Below are positions 16,441 to 24,787 of a stretch of 48,986 nucleotides of DNA, piece by piece; the stretch's first letter is position 1, and every line of letters starts with the position of its first letter. The translations under genes were made by a program, and so were the position numbers. The stretch is from JANQIV01 sp050117315. GTDB lineage: Bacteria > Bacteroidota > Ignavibacteria > Ignavibacteriales > Melioribacteraceae. Below the pieces are notes generated by a model. That model was not told the DNA's origin, ran no database searches, and saw nothing but the letters and a program-made list of their open reading frames with translations. The DNA is taken from assembly GCA_050117315.1 (NCBI GenBank), contig JASFMY010000036.1, positions 1 to 48,986 of the forward strand. The letters run 5' to 3'.

Positions 16441-17745
16441 ATGAATGCGGTTGAAATAATAACAAAAAAAAGAGACGGAAAAAGTTTAACGACCGACGAA
16501 ATAATGTTTGTAGTAGATCATTATACAAAAGGAAGAATCCCGGATTACCAAATCTCTGCATTGCTGATGGCAATATTTTTAAGGGGAATGAATGAAAAAG
16601 AAACTGCCGACCTCACAAATGCAATGCTTTACAGCGGTGAAATAATTGATCTTTCCGAAATTGAAGGAATAAAAGTAGACAAACATTCTACAGGGGGAGT
16701 CGGAGATAAAACATCGCTCATAATAGCTCCCATAGCAGCAGCAGCCGGCGTTAAAGTGCCGATGATCTCAGGGCGGGGATTGGGTCATACCGGCGGAACC
16801 CTTGATAAACTTGAATCAATCCCGGGTTTTAATACTAAACTGAATACGGATGAATTCAAGGAAGTATTAAATAAATGCGGAGCTGTTATTATCGGGCAAA
16901 CCGAAAGGATTGCCCCGGCAGATAGAAAAATGTATGCCCTTAGGGATGTTACCGGAACAGTGCCCACATTGCCTTTAATTACAAGCAGCATAATGAGCAA
17001 AAAATTAGCCGAAGGTATTGACGGGCTTGTCCTCGACGTTAAAACAGGAAACGGCGCTTTTATGCAAAAACTTGAAGACTCTGAAAAGCTTGCACTGTCA
17101 TTAACTAACACTGCAAAAAATTTTAAGAAAAAAGTAATAACATTTATTACCGACATGAACCAGCCTCTTGGAAAGTATATCGGGAACTGGCTGGAAGTTT
17201 ACGAATGCATTGAAATAATGAAGAGCAACATTGAAAACGACCTGTTTGAGCTTTCCCTTAATTTAGCCGGAGCTATGATTTACCTCGGCGGAAAATCAAA
17301 TTCAATTGAAGAAGGTATTGAAAAGTCAAAGAAACTTATTTCAAACGGGCAGGCTTTGGACAAATTCATTGAGACGGTTGAAACACAGGGAGGCGATTCT
17401 TCTTTTATAAAAGACACTGATAAATACAGTAAAGCAAAATACTCCGAAAAAATAACATCACCACGGACAGGAATAATTGAGTCAATCAATACTTTAGAAC
17501 TGGGAATGGCGGCAGTTGAACTCGGTGCCGGCAGAAGGATAATTGATGATAAAATTGATCCGACAGCCGGAATTATTTTTGAAGTCAAAATAGGCGACGA
17601 AGTAAATAAAGGCGATACGATTGCCGAAATTTTTACAAGTAACAGCATTAAGGCAAGAACTGCTGCCGGTAAAATTAAAGATGCTGTAAAATTCTCCCAA
17701 AATGAAATAGAAAAACCGAAATTGATAAAATTTCATCTTGGTTAG
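16441..17745 (+). CDS. Pyrimidine-nucleoside (thymidine) phosphorylase
   Basis: Reversible phosphorolysis of pyrimidine nucleosides to base and (deoxy)ribose-1-phosphate, 434 residues, the usual length. Phosphate-binding motif KHSTGGVGDKTS (81-92), family signature GRGLGHTGGTLDKLESIPG (111-129), and a C-terminal PYNP domain (from about 345). It could be annotated deoA or pdp: the substrate range (thymidine only, or uridine and thymidine) cannot be settled here, so I give no symbol. A short purine-rich site (AAAAAGGAC) lies upstream of the ATG. The gene ends opposite a convergent envelope gene, with a long hairpin between. Confidence 0.92.
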   Translation: MNAVEIITKKRDGKSLTTDEIMFVVDHYTKGRIPDYQISALLMAIFLRGMNEKETADLTNAMLYSGEIIDLSEIEGIKVDKHSTGGVGDKTSLIIAPIAAAAGVKVPMISGRGLGHTGGTLDKLESIPGFNTKLNTDEFKEVLNKCGAVIIGQTERIAPADRKMYALRDVTGTVPTLPLITSSIMSKKLAEGIDGLVLDVKTGNGAFMQKLEDSEKLALSLTNTAKNFKKKVITFITDMNQPLGKYIGNWLEVYECIEIMKSNIENDLFELSLNLAGAMIYLGGKSNSIEEGIEKSKKLISNGQALDKFIETVETQGGDSSFIKDTDKYSKAKYSEKITSPRTGIIESINTLELGMAAVELGAGRRIIDDKIDPTAGIIFEVKIGDEVNKGDTIAEIFTSNSIKARTAAGKIKDAVKFSQNEIEKPKLIKFHLG

Positions 17746-17771
17746 CATACGGAAATATTATTAGCAATTTT

Positions 17772-17820
17772 AATTCCCGAAATCTTCCAGCCAATGGGAC
17801 AAGTAAAGATTTCGGGAATT
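17772..17820. terminator. Long hairpin between convergent genes, part of a dispersed repeat
   Basis: Perfect 15-bp stem AATTCCCGAAATCTT (17772-17786) with its complement at 17806-17820 and a 19-base loop, placed between two convergent stop codons. Position suggests a bidirectional terminator. The loop plus right arm (17796-17820) recurs inverted with a single mismatch at 12585-12609, so it is also a mobile or dispersed repeat. Confidence 0.6.
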
Positions 17821-17827
17821 TTACCGT

Positions 17828-18715
17828 TTAAAAAGTAAAAGAGAATCCTACCTTAAATGTTTCATAAGTCAGCGGGGTTTCCGAATCAAAAGGCCAGTTC
17901 ATATCTTCTTTTCTCAAAGTGTAAAATGCATATGAATAAGCATTTTTTAGAACGAAATTAACAATTGGACCTGCTAAAGGCGAACGATCGATTATTTCAT
18001 CCACAAAATTATCCAATGCCGATAATACGCTCATCTCTACAGCCATGCTGCCAAGGAGCTTCCATGTCATAAATCTCGGGTAAACTACCATATATTCATA
18101 CCCGCCGTTTAGAGCAATAAATTTGCTAAGTTCAAGTTTTAAGCCGCCTTCGTTTGAAAATGCATACCTGAATGCATCGTTATACCTGCCGAGAATCTCA
18201 TTGTCAATTTCATAATTCTCATCAGAAATAAATGTTCTGATATCAGGCAAATTGGTGCCGGACATCTTCGCAATCATAAAATTTTGTGAATAATAAGGAA
18301 GAACTGTAAAAGCATCATTCCCGTATCCGTAGCCTGATCTTATTCCAATACCAATCCTCAATAACTTTGAATTTACTTTAAGAGCGTTCTTTTCCGAATC
18401 TTTCAAATCATGCGATAACTGTGAAACCGTGAGGTAACTTGCATTCAGTTCAATAATATCGTGGTAATAATAATCAATAGAACTGTTTCCAAGTTTTAGT
18501 TCTATCAATCCAACGTCATTAAATTCATTATTGAAATTTTCGTGCTTGGGTTCACCGGAACCATATTGCACTTCAATCAGCGGTCTTGAATCGGAATCCC
18601 AAAAGTCATAATCCCAATCATCAAAGCCGTTGTTAAATGAGTAGTTTAAACTTTGCTGCGCAAAAATGTTTGATGCAAGAAAAAACATTACAAGTATTAA
18701 TATTCGTGAAAGCAT
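17828..18715 (-). CDS. Exported, probably outer-membrane beta-barrel, protein
   Basis: A 295-residue protein with a clear signal peptide (about 1-19, ending NIFAQ). The rest is Tyr/Asn/Phe-rich with alternating hydrophobic residues, and it ends in VGFSFTF, an aromatic C-terminus typical of outer-membrane barrels. No specific family is recognised. It is separate from the response-regulator gene upstream, which has its own terminator. A surface or porin-like role is inference from composition. Confidence 0.6.
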   Translation of the reverse strand: MLSRILILVMFFLASNIFAQQSLNYSFNNGFDDWDYDFWDSDSRPLIEVQYGSGEPKHENFNNEFNDVGLIELKLGNSSIDYYYHDIIELNASYLTVSQLSHDLKDSEKNALKVNSKLLRIGIGIRSGYGYGNDAFTVLPYYSQNFMIAKMSGTNLPDIRTFISDENYEIDNEILGRYNDAFRYAFSNEGGLKLELSKFIALNGGYEYMVVYPRFMTWKLLGSMAVEMSVLSALDNFVDEIIDRSPLAGPIVNFVLKNAYSYAFYTLRKEDMNWPFDSETPLTYETFKVGFSFTF

Positions 18716-18794
18716 AAATTTTTCCCTGATTATTAATCATAACCGATATTTTGACGGGAATTCAGGTAAATATGTTACATACAAAAGAGAAGAA

Positions 18795-18825
18795 CTAAAA
18801 AGAAAAGCCCCAGAATTTGAGGCTT
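18795..18825 (-). terminator. Terminator of the response-regulator gene
   Basis: On the minus strand AAGCCTC-loop-GGGGCTT is followed by TTCTTTTT, starting about ten bases after the stop of the response regulator. The stem has one mismatch but the T-run is good. Confidence 0.65.
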
Positions 18826-18833
18826 AACTGCTG

Positions 18834-19232
18834 TTAAATTTTTATCCCGGATTTTTGCTCGAGGGTTTTAATCAAAGTATCCATTAAAACATCATTTTGA
18901 ACAGGTTTTGTTAGAAAGACATCCACACCAGCGTTATATGCATTGTCTTTATCGCGCTGGAAAGCATGGGCAGACAAACCAACTACGGGCAGATTCTTGA
19001 ATTCGTCCATTCCCCTAATTTCTTTGGTCAACTGCAAACCGTCTTTTTTACCTCTTAAAGATATGTCCATTAAAATAATATCAAACTTATCTTTATTTAA
19101 TTTTTCGTAAAATGTTTCGGATGAATCACAAATTTCCAAATCAAATTTTCTTTTTAGAAAAATTTGCAGAAATTTTTGATTTTCATAATCATCCTCAACA
19201 ACAAGCAATCTAGGTTTTTTTACTTCACTCAT
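18834..19232 (-). CDS. Single-domain response regulator (CheY-like receiver)
   Basis: A receiver domain of 132 residues with no output domain. Acidic pocket D14/D15 (VVEDD), phospho-acceptor D56 (LMDIS), conserved Ser87 (GLSAHA) and Lys109 (LTKP). The alpha4-beta5 region AFQRDKDNAYNAGVDVFLTKP is like receivers of hybrid-kinase phosphorelays. I start at the ATG 19232; the frame also has a TTG five codons upstream that looks less likely. No kinase is adjacent. It lies just downstream of carB but on its own terminator. It probably works by protein interaction, as CheY or Spo0F do. Confidence 0.85.
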   Translation of the reverse strand: MSEVKKPRLLVVEDDYENQKFLQIFLKRKFDLEICDSSETFYEKLNKDKFDIILMDISLRGKKDGLQLTKEIRGMDEFKNLPVVGLSAHAFQRDKDNAYNAGVDVFLTKPVQNDVLMDTLIKTLEQKSGIKI

Positions 19233-19352
19233 GTTTTTGATATCCAAGCTTATTCGCGTTTATTATCGTAAGTGATAGGTTATAGTTTAACAAAAAATAA
19301 TAATTTATTTGTTCAATCGAAACAGTTACCGATTAAAATATTCCCGTGGGCA

Positions 19353-22300
19353 TTAAAAAAGATTGAACTGTTGTATATTATATTTATCATAATCATTCCA
19401 GCTTTTAATTTCCAGATCCTTTATATCCTTTGCAATCAGTGCTTCGGAAAGCCTCATTGCGATCTGCCTATTCGTAATAAGCGGGACCTTAAAATCTACT
19501 GCTGTTCTTCTGATTATATAATCATTTGTTAACTCTTCTTCCTGGAAGTTTTTAGGGATGTTTATAACCAGATCAATTTTACCTGTTTTTATATAATCTA
19601 CGGCATTGGGGTTCCCGCCTTTTAAAGGCCAATTTAACACTTCAACGGGAATGTCATGTGACTTCATAAACTTGGCTGTGCCCTTGGTGGCATAAAATTT
19701 TATCCCGAGCTGAAGAAATCTTCTCGTAGTTTCCAACAATTCTACTTTTGATTGAATATTACCCGAAGAAATTAATATCGTTTTAATAGGGAATTTATAA
19801 CCGACCGAAATCAAAGCTTTCAAAAATGCTTCATTAAAATCATCGCCAATACAAGCAACTTCGCCGGTTGATGCCATTTCAACACCGGTAGTCGGGTCTG
19901 CGCCTTCCAATCTTGTAAATGAAAATTCGGGAGCTTTGACGCCGACAAAATCATAGTTAAAGCCAAAGTCAGTATTCCTTTCAACTTTTTTGCCTACAAT
20001 AACTTTTGCCGCAGCTTCAATAAAATTTCTTTTCAGGGTTTTGGAAATGAACGGAAAACTTCTTGAAGCTCTCAAGTTGCATTCAATTACTTTTACCTGG
20101 TTTTCTTTTGCTATAAACTGAATATTAAACGGGCCGTTAATGTTTAGTGCAGATGCAATTTTAAATGCAATGTTTTTTATCTGTCTTATTGTTTCAAGGT
20201 AAGTTCTTTGAGGAGGAATAACCAGCACTGCATCCCCGGAGTGAACGCCTGCATTTTCAACATGCTCTGAAATTGCAAAACAAACAAGCTCGCCGTTTTG
20301 TGCCACACCGTCAAACTCAAGTTCTTTTGCATTTTCCAAAAATTTACTTATTACAGTCGGGTACTCTTTTGATATTTCAGCAGCTCTCTGTAAATATTTT
20401 AGAAGTTCACTTTCATTTGATGCAACTGCCATTGCCGATCCGCTCAAGACGAACGAAGGCCTTACAAGCACCGGGAAACCGACTTTATTGGCAAAATCCA
20501 CCGCATCGGTAACAGTAGACAACTCGCTCCACTCGGGCTGCCCGATATTAAGTTGATCAAGCATTGAAGAAAATTTGCTTCTATTTTCAGCGTTGTCAAT
20601 CGATTCCGTGGAAGTACCCAGTATTTTTAAACCGGCATCGTCCAGTCTGGTAGCAAGGTTATTCGGAGTTTGACCTCCCATTGAAATTATAATCCCGTGA
20701 GGATTTATCTTTAGATAAATTTCGCGAATTGTTTCCAAAGTTATTTCTTCAAAAAACAAGGCATCGGATTCGTCGTAATCGGTACTTACCGTCTCCGGAT
20801 TGCAATTTATAATAACGGTTTTATAACCTTCTTCACGAAGTGTTTTTCCTGTTATAACGCAGCACCAGTCAAACTCAACGGAACTGCCTATTCTATACGC
20901 TCCCGATCCCAAAATGATTATCGAGTTTTCGAAGCTGAATTCGAAATCGTCACCCTGAGAATTGTATGTTAAATATAAATAGTTTGTTTGAGCCGGGAAC
21001 TCTGCAGCAAGCGTGTCAATATGTTGTATGTGCGGATTTATCCCGTGACTCTTTCTTAATTCAAAAATTTCCTGTTGCGAACATTTTAATAAATTGGCAA
21101 TCTGCCTGTCTGAGAAGCCGTGTTTCTTTGCGGTTAGCAATAATTCTTTATCAATGGTTTTTAAATAAACTTCTTTAATAGAATTTTCTATTTCAATTAT
21201 GTTCTGGATTTTATACAAAAACCATTTATTGATATGTGTTAAATTATGGACCCAGTCAACGGAGGAACCGGATTTGAACGCTTTAATAATAGCAAAAATT
21301 CTTTCTTCGGTCGGTTCTCTTAATGATTTTTCAAGGTCTTCAAATTCAATTTCAGATTCATTTGCCGTTAAACCGTTCACCCCGATATCAAGCATTCTAA
21401 ATGCTTTTTGAATTGCTTCTTCAAATTTTCTGCCTATCGACATTACTTCGCCGACGGACTTCATTGAAGAACCGAGTTTAGTTTTTACGAATTTAAATTT
21501 CTTCAAATCCCAGCGCGGGACTTTAACAACAATATAATCAAGCGCAGGCTCAAAAAATGCTTTTGTAGATTTGGTAATTGAATTGGGCAGATCGTGAAGC
21601 CCGTATCCGATTGCAAGTTTTGCCGCAATAAATGAAAGCGGGTAACCTGTTGCCTTTGAAGCTAGTGCAGAACTTCTTGAAAGTCTTGCGTTAACTTCAA
21701 TAACCCTGTAGTCTTCCGAGTTCGGATCAAGGGCATATTGAATATTGCATTCCCCTACAATCTTTAAATGCCTTATCACTTTGATTGCAATTTCACGGAG
21801 CTTGTGAAACTCGTTATTCGACAAAGTTTGACTCGGCGCAACAACAATACTTTCACCCGTGTGAATACCCATCGGGTCAAAGTTCTCCATGTTACAAACG
21901 GTTATGCAGTTATCGTGTTTATCTCGTACAACTTCGTATTCAATTTCTTTCCATCCTTCAAGGTATTCTTCAACAAGAATTTGAGAGGAATAACTCAACG
22001 CTTTTGCAGCAAGCTTTCTAACTTCTCTTTTGTTTCTGCATATTCCAGAACCCAGTCCGCCGAGTGCAAATGCAATTCTTATAATAACCGGGCATCCTAT
22101 TTCGTCTGCATAAGCAACTGCGTCGTCAACGGTATTTACTGCTTTGCTTTTGGGGTACTTAACATCAATCTCATCAAGTCTGTTTGTAAACTCTTCCCTG
22201 TCTTCTGTGTTTATAATTGATTCTATCGGAGTACCGAGAACATCAACATTATATTTTTCAAAAATATTTTTCTTGTGAAGTTGCAGCCCGCAGTTTAGCG

Positions 22301-22574
22301 CAGTTTGCCCGCCGAAACTTAAAAGAATTCCGTCCGGATTTTCCTTCTTAATAACCTCTTCAACAAAATATGGATTAACCGGGAGCAGATAAACTTTATC
22401 TGCCAAATAATCGGAAGTTTGAATAGTAGCAATATTGGGATTGATAAGAATGGTATAAATTCCTTCTTCCTGTAAAGCCTTAATAGCTTGGCTTCCTGAA
22501 TAGTCAAATTCACCGGCTTCCCCGATCTTTAATGCGGAGCTGCCTAAAACTAAAACTCTTTTGTGCTCATTCAT
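19353..22574 (-). CDS. carB: Carbamoyl-phosphate synthase large subunit
   Basis: Synthesises carbamoyl phosphate from bicarbonate, ATP and ammonia for pyrimidine and arginine synthesis. 1073 residues, the full family length. Two homologous ATP-grasp halves are visible: the first opens with VLVLGSSALKIGEAGEFDYS, the second (from about 560) with IILGSGAYRIGSSVEFDW. A helical oligomerisation region lies between, and the C-terminal MGS-like allosteric domain covers about 935-1073. Its ATG overlaps the carA stop by four bases (22571-22574), so the two subunits are translationally coupled. No frameshift or missing segment is seen. Confidence 0.96.
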   Translation of the reverse strand: MNEHKRVLVLGSSALKIGEAGEFDYSGSQAIKALQEEGIYTILINPNIATIQTSDYLADKVYLLPVNPYFVEEVIKKENPDGILLSFGGQTALNCGLQLHKKNIFEKYNVDVLGTPIESIINTEDREEFTNRLDEIDVKYPKSKAVNTVDDAVAYADEIGCPVIIRIAFALGGLGSGICRNKREVRKLAAKALSYSSQILVEEYLEGWKEIEYEVVRDKHDNCITVCNMENFDPMGIHTGESIVVAPSQTLSNNEFHKLREIAIKVIRHLKIVGECNIQYALDPNSEDYRVIEVNARLSRSSALASKATGYPLSFIAAKLAIGYGLHDLPNSITKSTKAFFEPALDYIVVKVPRWDLKKFKFVKTKLGSSMKSVGEVMSIGRKFEEAIQKAFRMLDIGVNGLTANESEIEFEDLEKSLREPTEERIFAIIKAFKSGSSVDWVHNLTHINKWFLYKIQNIIEIENSIKEVYLKTIDKELLLTAKKHGFSDRQIANLLKCSQQEIFELRKSHGINPHIQHIDTLAAEFPAQTNYLYLTYNSQGDDFEFSFENSIIILGSGAYRIGSSVEFDWCCVITGKTLREEGYKTVIINCNPETVSTDYDESDALFFEEITLETIREIYLKINPHGIIISMGGQTPNNLATRLDDAGLKILGTSTESIDNAENRSKFSSMLDQLNIGQPEWSELSTVTDAVDFANKVGFPVLVRPSFVLSGSAMAVASNESELLKYLQRAAEISKEYPTVISKFLENAKELEFDGVAQNGELVCFAISEHVENAGVHSGDAVLVIPPQRTYLETIRQIKNIAFKIASALNINGPFNIQFIAKENQVKVIECNLRASRSFPFISKTLKRNFIEAAAKVIVGKKVERNTDFGFNYDFVGVKAPEFSFTRLEGADPTTGVEMASTGEVACIGDDFNEAFLKALISVGYKFPIKTILISSGNIQSKVELLETTRRFLQLGIKFYATKGTAKFMKSHDIPVEVLNWPLKGGNPNAVDYIKTGKIDLVINIPKNFQEEELTNDYIIRRTAVDFKVPLITNRQIAMRLSEALIAKDIKDLEIKSWNDYDKYNIQQFNLF

Positions 22575-23647
22575 TTAATTTTACTAATAAATTCATCAAA
22601 GATAAATGCTGTGTCAACCGGTCCGGGAGAAGCTTCGGGATGAAATTGGACCGTCATAAACGGAAGTGTTTTGTGTTTTATTCCTTCGTTGGTATTATCG
22701 TTTAAATTTTCAAACCACGGTTCCCAGTCGTCCGGCAAGCTTTCCGTTAAAACATGGAAGCCGTGATTTTGAGAAGTAACAAAACACTTGTTTGAATTTA
22801 ATTCTTTAACGGGTTGATTTTGGCTACGGTGCCCGTATTTTAATTTTTCCGTTTCAGCACCGACAGCTCTTGAAATTATTTGATGCCCTAAACAAATACC
22901 CAACGTTGGTTTTTCTAAAGATAAAACAGATTTAGCTTTTTCAGTAAGTTCGTTATAAACCTCGGGATTACCCGGACCGTTGGAAAAAACTATACCGTCA
23001 AACTTATAATCATTTAAATTACAATTCCACGGCACACGAATCACTTCAACGCCCCTATTGGCAAGTGATTTTGCAATACTGTTTTTGCATCCACAATCAA
23101 CCAATAAAACTTTTTTATTTCCTTTGCCTATTCTTTTTTCACTTTCAATAGTTACTTTTGTTATCAAATCTTCTTCATTCGGGTCAAATAGGTTTACTTT
23201 TTTATCATCAATTGAAATCTGCCCCAGCATTGTTCCGCTTTCACGCAAAAGCTTAGTAAGCTTACGTGTATCAATATCAAACAAAGCAGGCACTTTATTA
23301 TCTTTAAGCCAGTCTGAAAGATTTTTGTTTGAATTCCAGTGCTGTTTCTTTTCCGAAAATTCCGAAACTATCAACCCGGAAATTTGAGGCTTGTCTGATT
23401 CAAGATTGTTGAATAATTCATTTTCATTATTAATATTTGGTATACCGTAATTACCGACAAGCGGATATGTCATCACTAGAATCTGCCCGAAATAAGATGG
23501 GTCCGAGAAAGTTTCTGGGTAACCTACCATCCCGGTGTTAAAAACAACTTCACCTGAAACAGATTGCTCATAGCCAAAAGATAAGCCCTCGAAGTGAGTG
23601 CCGTCTTCTAAAATTAGATTTGCTTTTTTGAAGTTAGAAAAATACAT
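22571..23647 (-). CDS. carA: Carbamoyl-phosphate synthase small subunit
   Basis: Glutaminase subunit supplying ammonia to CarB, 358 residues. The N-terminal CarA domain opens with LILEDGTHFEGLSFG and contains FNTGMVGYPE. The class-I amidotransferase domain has the nucleophile C252 in GICLGHQI and the H336/E338 pair in VQFHPEASPGP. Stop and carB start overlap (ATGA). A TAGATTTG promoter box sits only five bases upstream of the ATG, which would leave almost no leader. The first residues align with family N-termini, so I keep this start. Confidence 0.95.
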   Translation of the reverse strand: MYFSNFKKANLILEDGTHFEGLSFGYEQSVSGEVVFNTGMVGYPETFSDPSYFGQILVMTYPLVGNYGIPNINNENELFNNLESDKPQISGLIVSEFSEKKQHWNSNKNLSDWLKDNKVPALFDIDTRKLTKLLRESGTMLGQISIDDKKVNLFDPNEEDLITKVTIESEKRIGKGNKKVLLVDCGCKNSIAKSLANRGVEVIRVPWNCNLNDYKFDGIVFSNGPGNPEVYNELTEKAKSVLSLEKPTLGICLGHQIISRAVGAETEKLKYGHRSQNQPVKELNSNKCFVTSQNHGFHVLTESLPDDWEPWFENLNDNTNEGIKHKTLPFMTVQFHPEASPGPVDTAFIFDEFISKIK

Positions 23648-23652
23648 TGCGG

Positions 23653-23660
23653 CAAATCTA
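23653..23660 (-). promoter_or_regulatory. TAnnTTTG -7 box immediately upstream of carA
   Basis: TAGATTTG on the minus strand, with only five bases (CCGCA) between it and the ATG. If it is used, the carAB mRNA would be leaderless or nearly so. The whole divergent gap to the lipoprotein gene is just 53 bases, and no good -33 TTG is evident. Confidence 0.4.
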
Positions 23661-23700
23661 AGAAAAATTTTTTTTATAAGAAAATTCGAAATAAAAATTT

Positions 23701-24294
23701 ATGAAAAAAATTTACACCTCTGTGTTTATTGCCACACTATTACTGCAAATTTATTCATGTTCATGCAAAGACTGTGCTAAATCAGATTATGAAATAACTA
23801 TCCCTCAAAATATTATTGATAAAGGAATATATTATATAATGTCAAAGACCGGAAAAGATTTTTTAAGTAAATATATCGGCGTAGATTATATAAACAGTAA
23901 ACAAAATGAAAATAATTGTGAATTAATTTTCCATTTAAGGATGATCGAAAATAATTTTGTGGATGAAGTAATAAATTTAGAGATCGATAAAAACGGTGAG
24001 GTAATTTCTGAAAAAGGAATTCCCGATTGCGTTAAAGACTCCAGCAACTGTATTTTTGTCATTGACGAAAACAAAGTGCTGGAAATAATTGAAAAATCTG
24101 GCTTAAAAACAGGCATAAGAAAAAATGAAGTTGAATTTAGATGGTCTAAAGAACTGCAGAAATATGTTTGGCATATTTTATCATTTCATAACGAATCGGA
24201 AGAAGACGGACACTATAAAGGCAACGGGCAGGAAATGATGATATCTCCTAAAGACGGGGAGATATTGCTTTTTAGAGAATGGATTATTGAATAG
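23701..24294 (+). CDS. Hypothetical lipoprotein
   Basis: A 197-residue protein with a short lipoprotein signal: basic start, hydrophobic core and candidate lipid Cys20 in IYSC, followed by further cysteines (SCSCKDC). The mature part has an alternating beta pattern and a PepSY-like tail (NGQEMMISPKDGEILLFREWIIE) but no confident domain. It diverges from carA. The stop codon lies two bases from the end of a degenerate mobile-element copy that begins at 24297. Confidence 0.65.
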   Translation: MKKIYTSVFIATLLLQIYSCSCKDCAKSDYEITIPQNIIDKGIYYIMSKTGKDFLSKYIGVDYINSKQNENNCELIFHLRMIENNFVDEVINLEIDKNGEVISEKGIPDCVKDSSNCIFVIDENKVLEIIEKSGLKTGIRKNEVEFRWSKELQKYVWHILSFHNESEEDGHYKGNGQEMMISPKDGEILLFREWIIE

Positions 24295-24296
24295 TG

Positions 24297-24746
24297 CCGG
24301 TTGTCTCAAAATAAAGGTAACTTTAAGATAAAGAACCATCTCTGAGTAGTGTAAAAGATATTAAGCTAACGTAAGGAATACGTAGGGCGTGTGAGGTTAC
24401 CTTAACATCAATTCAACTCTCCACTTGCTTACCTCAATATATTTTTGATTTTCATATCTATGTTTTCAGCAACTCAAACGGGGCTATACTCTTTGATATT
24501 TTAGTCAATTCTTCTTTCTTATCGACTATGAATTAAGTAGTCTTACAGCGTATTTACGATTGTAAGAGCAATTGCTGTAAAACTCATCAAATGTTTTTTT
24601 CTTTTTTTCCGGTATTCTTTTTTTAATTCTCGGTTACTTTTTTTGTCAGGCAATGCATCATTATAACTTACATGTAATATCTCGATTTTAATTGAAATAA
24701 AACTTATCTTTATCCAATTAATAAAAATAATAATTAGGTGATACAA
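24297..24746 (-). repeat. Degenerate mobile-element remnant, copy 1 (inverted partner at 35.6-36.0 kb)
   Basis: The outer end reads CCGGTTGTCTCAAAATA (24297-24313). Reversed, this stretch aligns with 35603-36001: both share the ...LMSF..A...TIVNTL stop segment, a long conserved noncoding stretch (for instance AGTATAGCCCCGTTT, GAAAATCAA and GCAAGTGGAG) and the same end. The end also resembles the arms of the element at 6691-6837. The copies differ at many positions, so they are old. This fills the gap between the lipoprotein and the coiled-coil gene. Confidence 0.75.
24543..24746 (-). pseudogene. C-terminal fragment of a probable transposase (copy 1)
   Basis: A 67-codon frame; its last 40 codons, very basic (NRELKKEYRKKRKKHLMSF), are repeated in divergent form at 35603-35722, including the same stop after TIVNTL. 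Conservation at the protein level inside a repeated element, with the start missing, points to the tail of a transposase. The family cannot be named from so short a piece. Confidence 0.4.
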
Positions 24747-24787
24747 AACATCATAATATTATTTTTCAACTTCTAAGGAGCAGGAAA

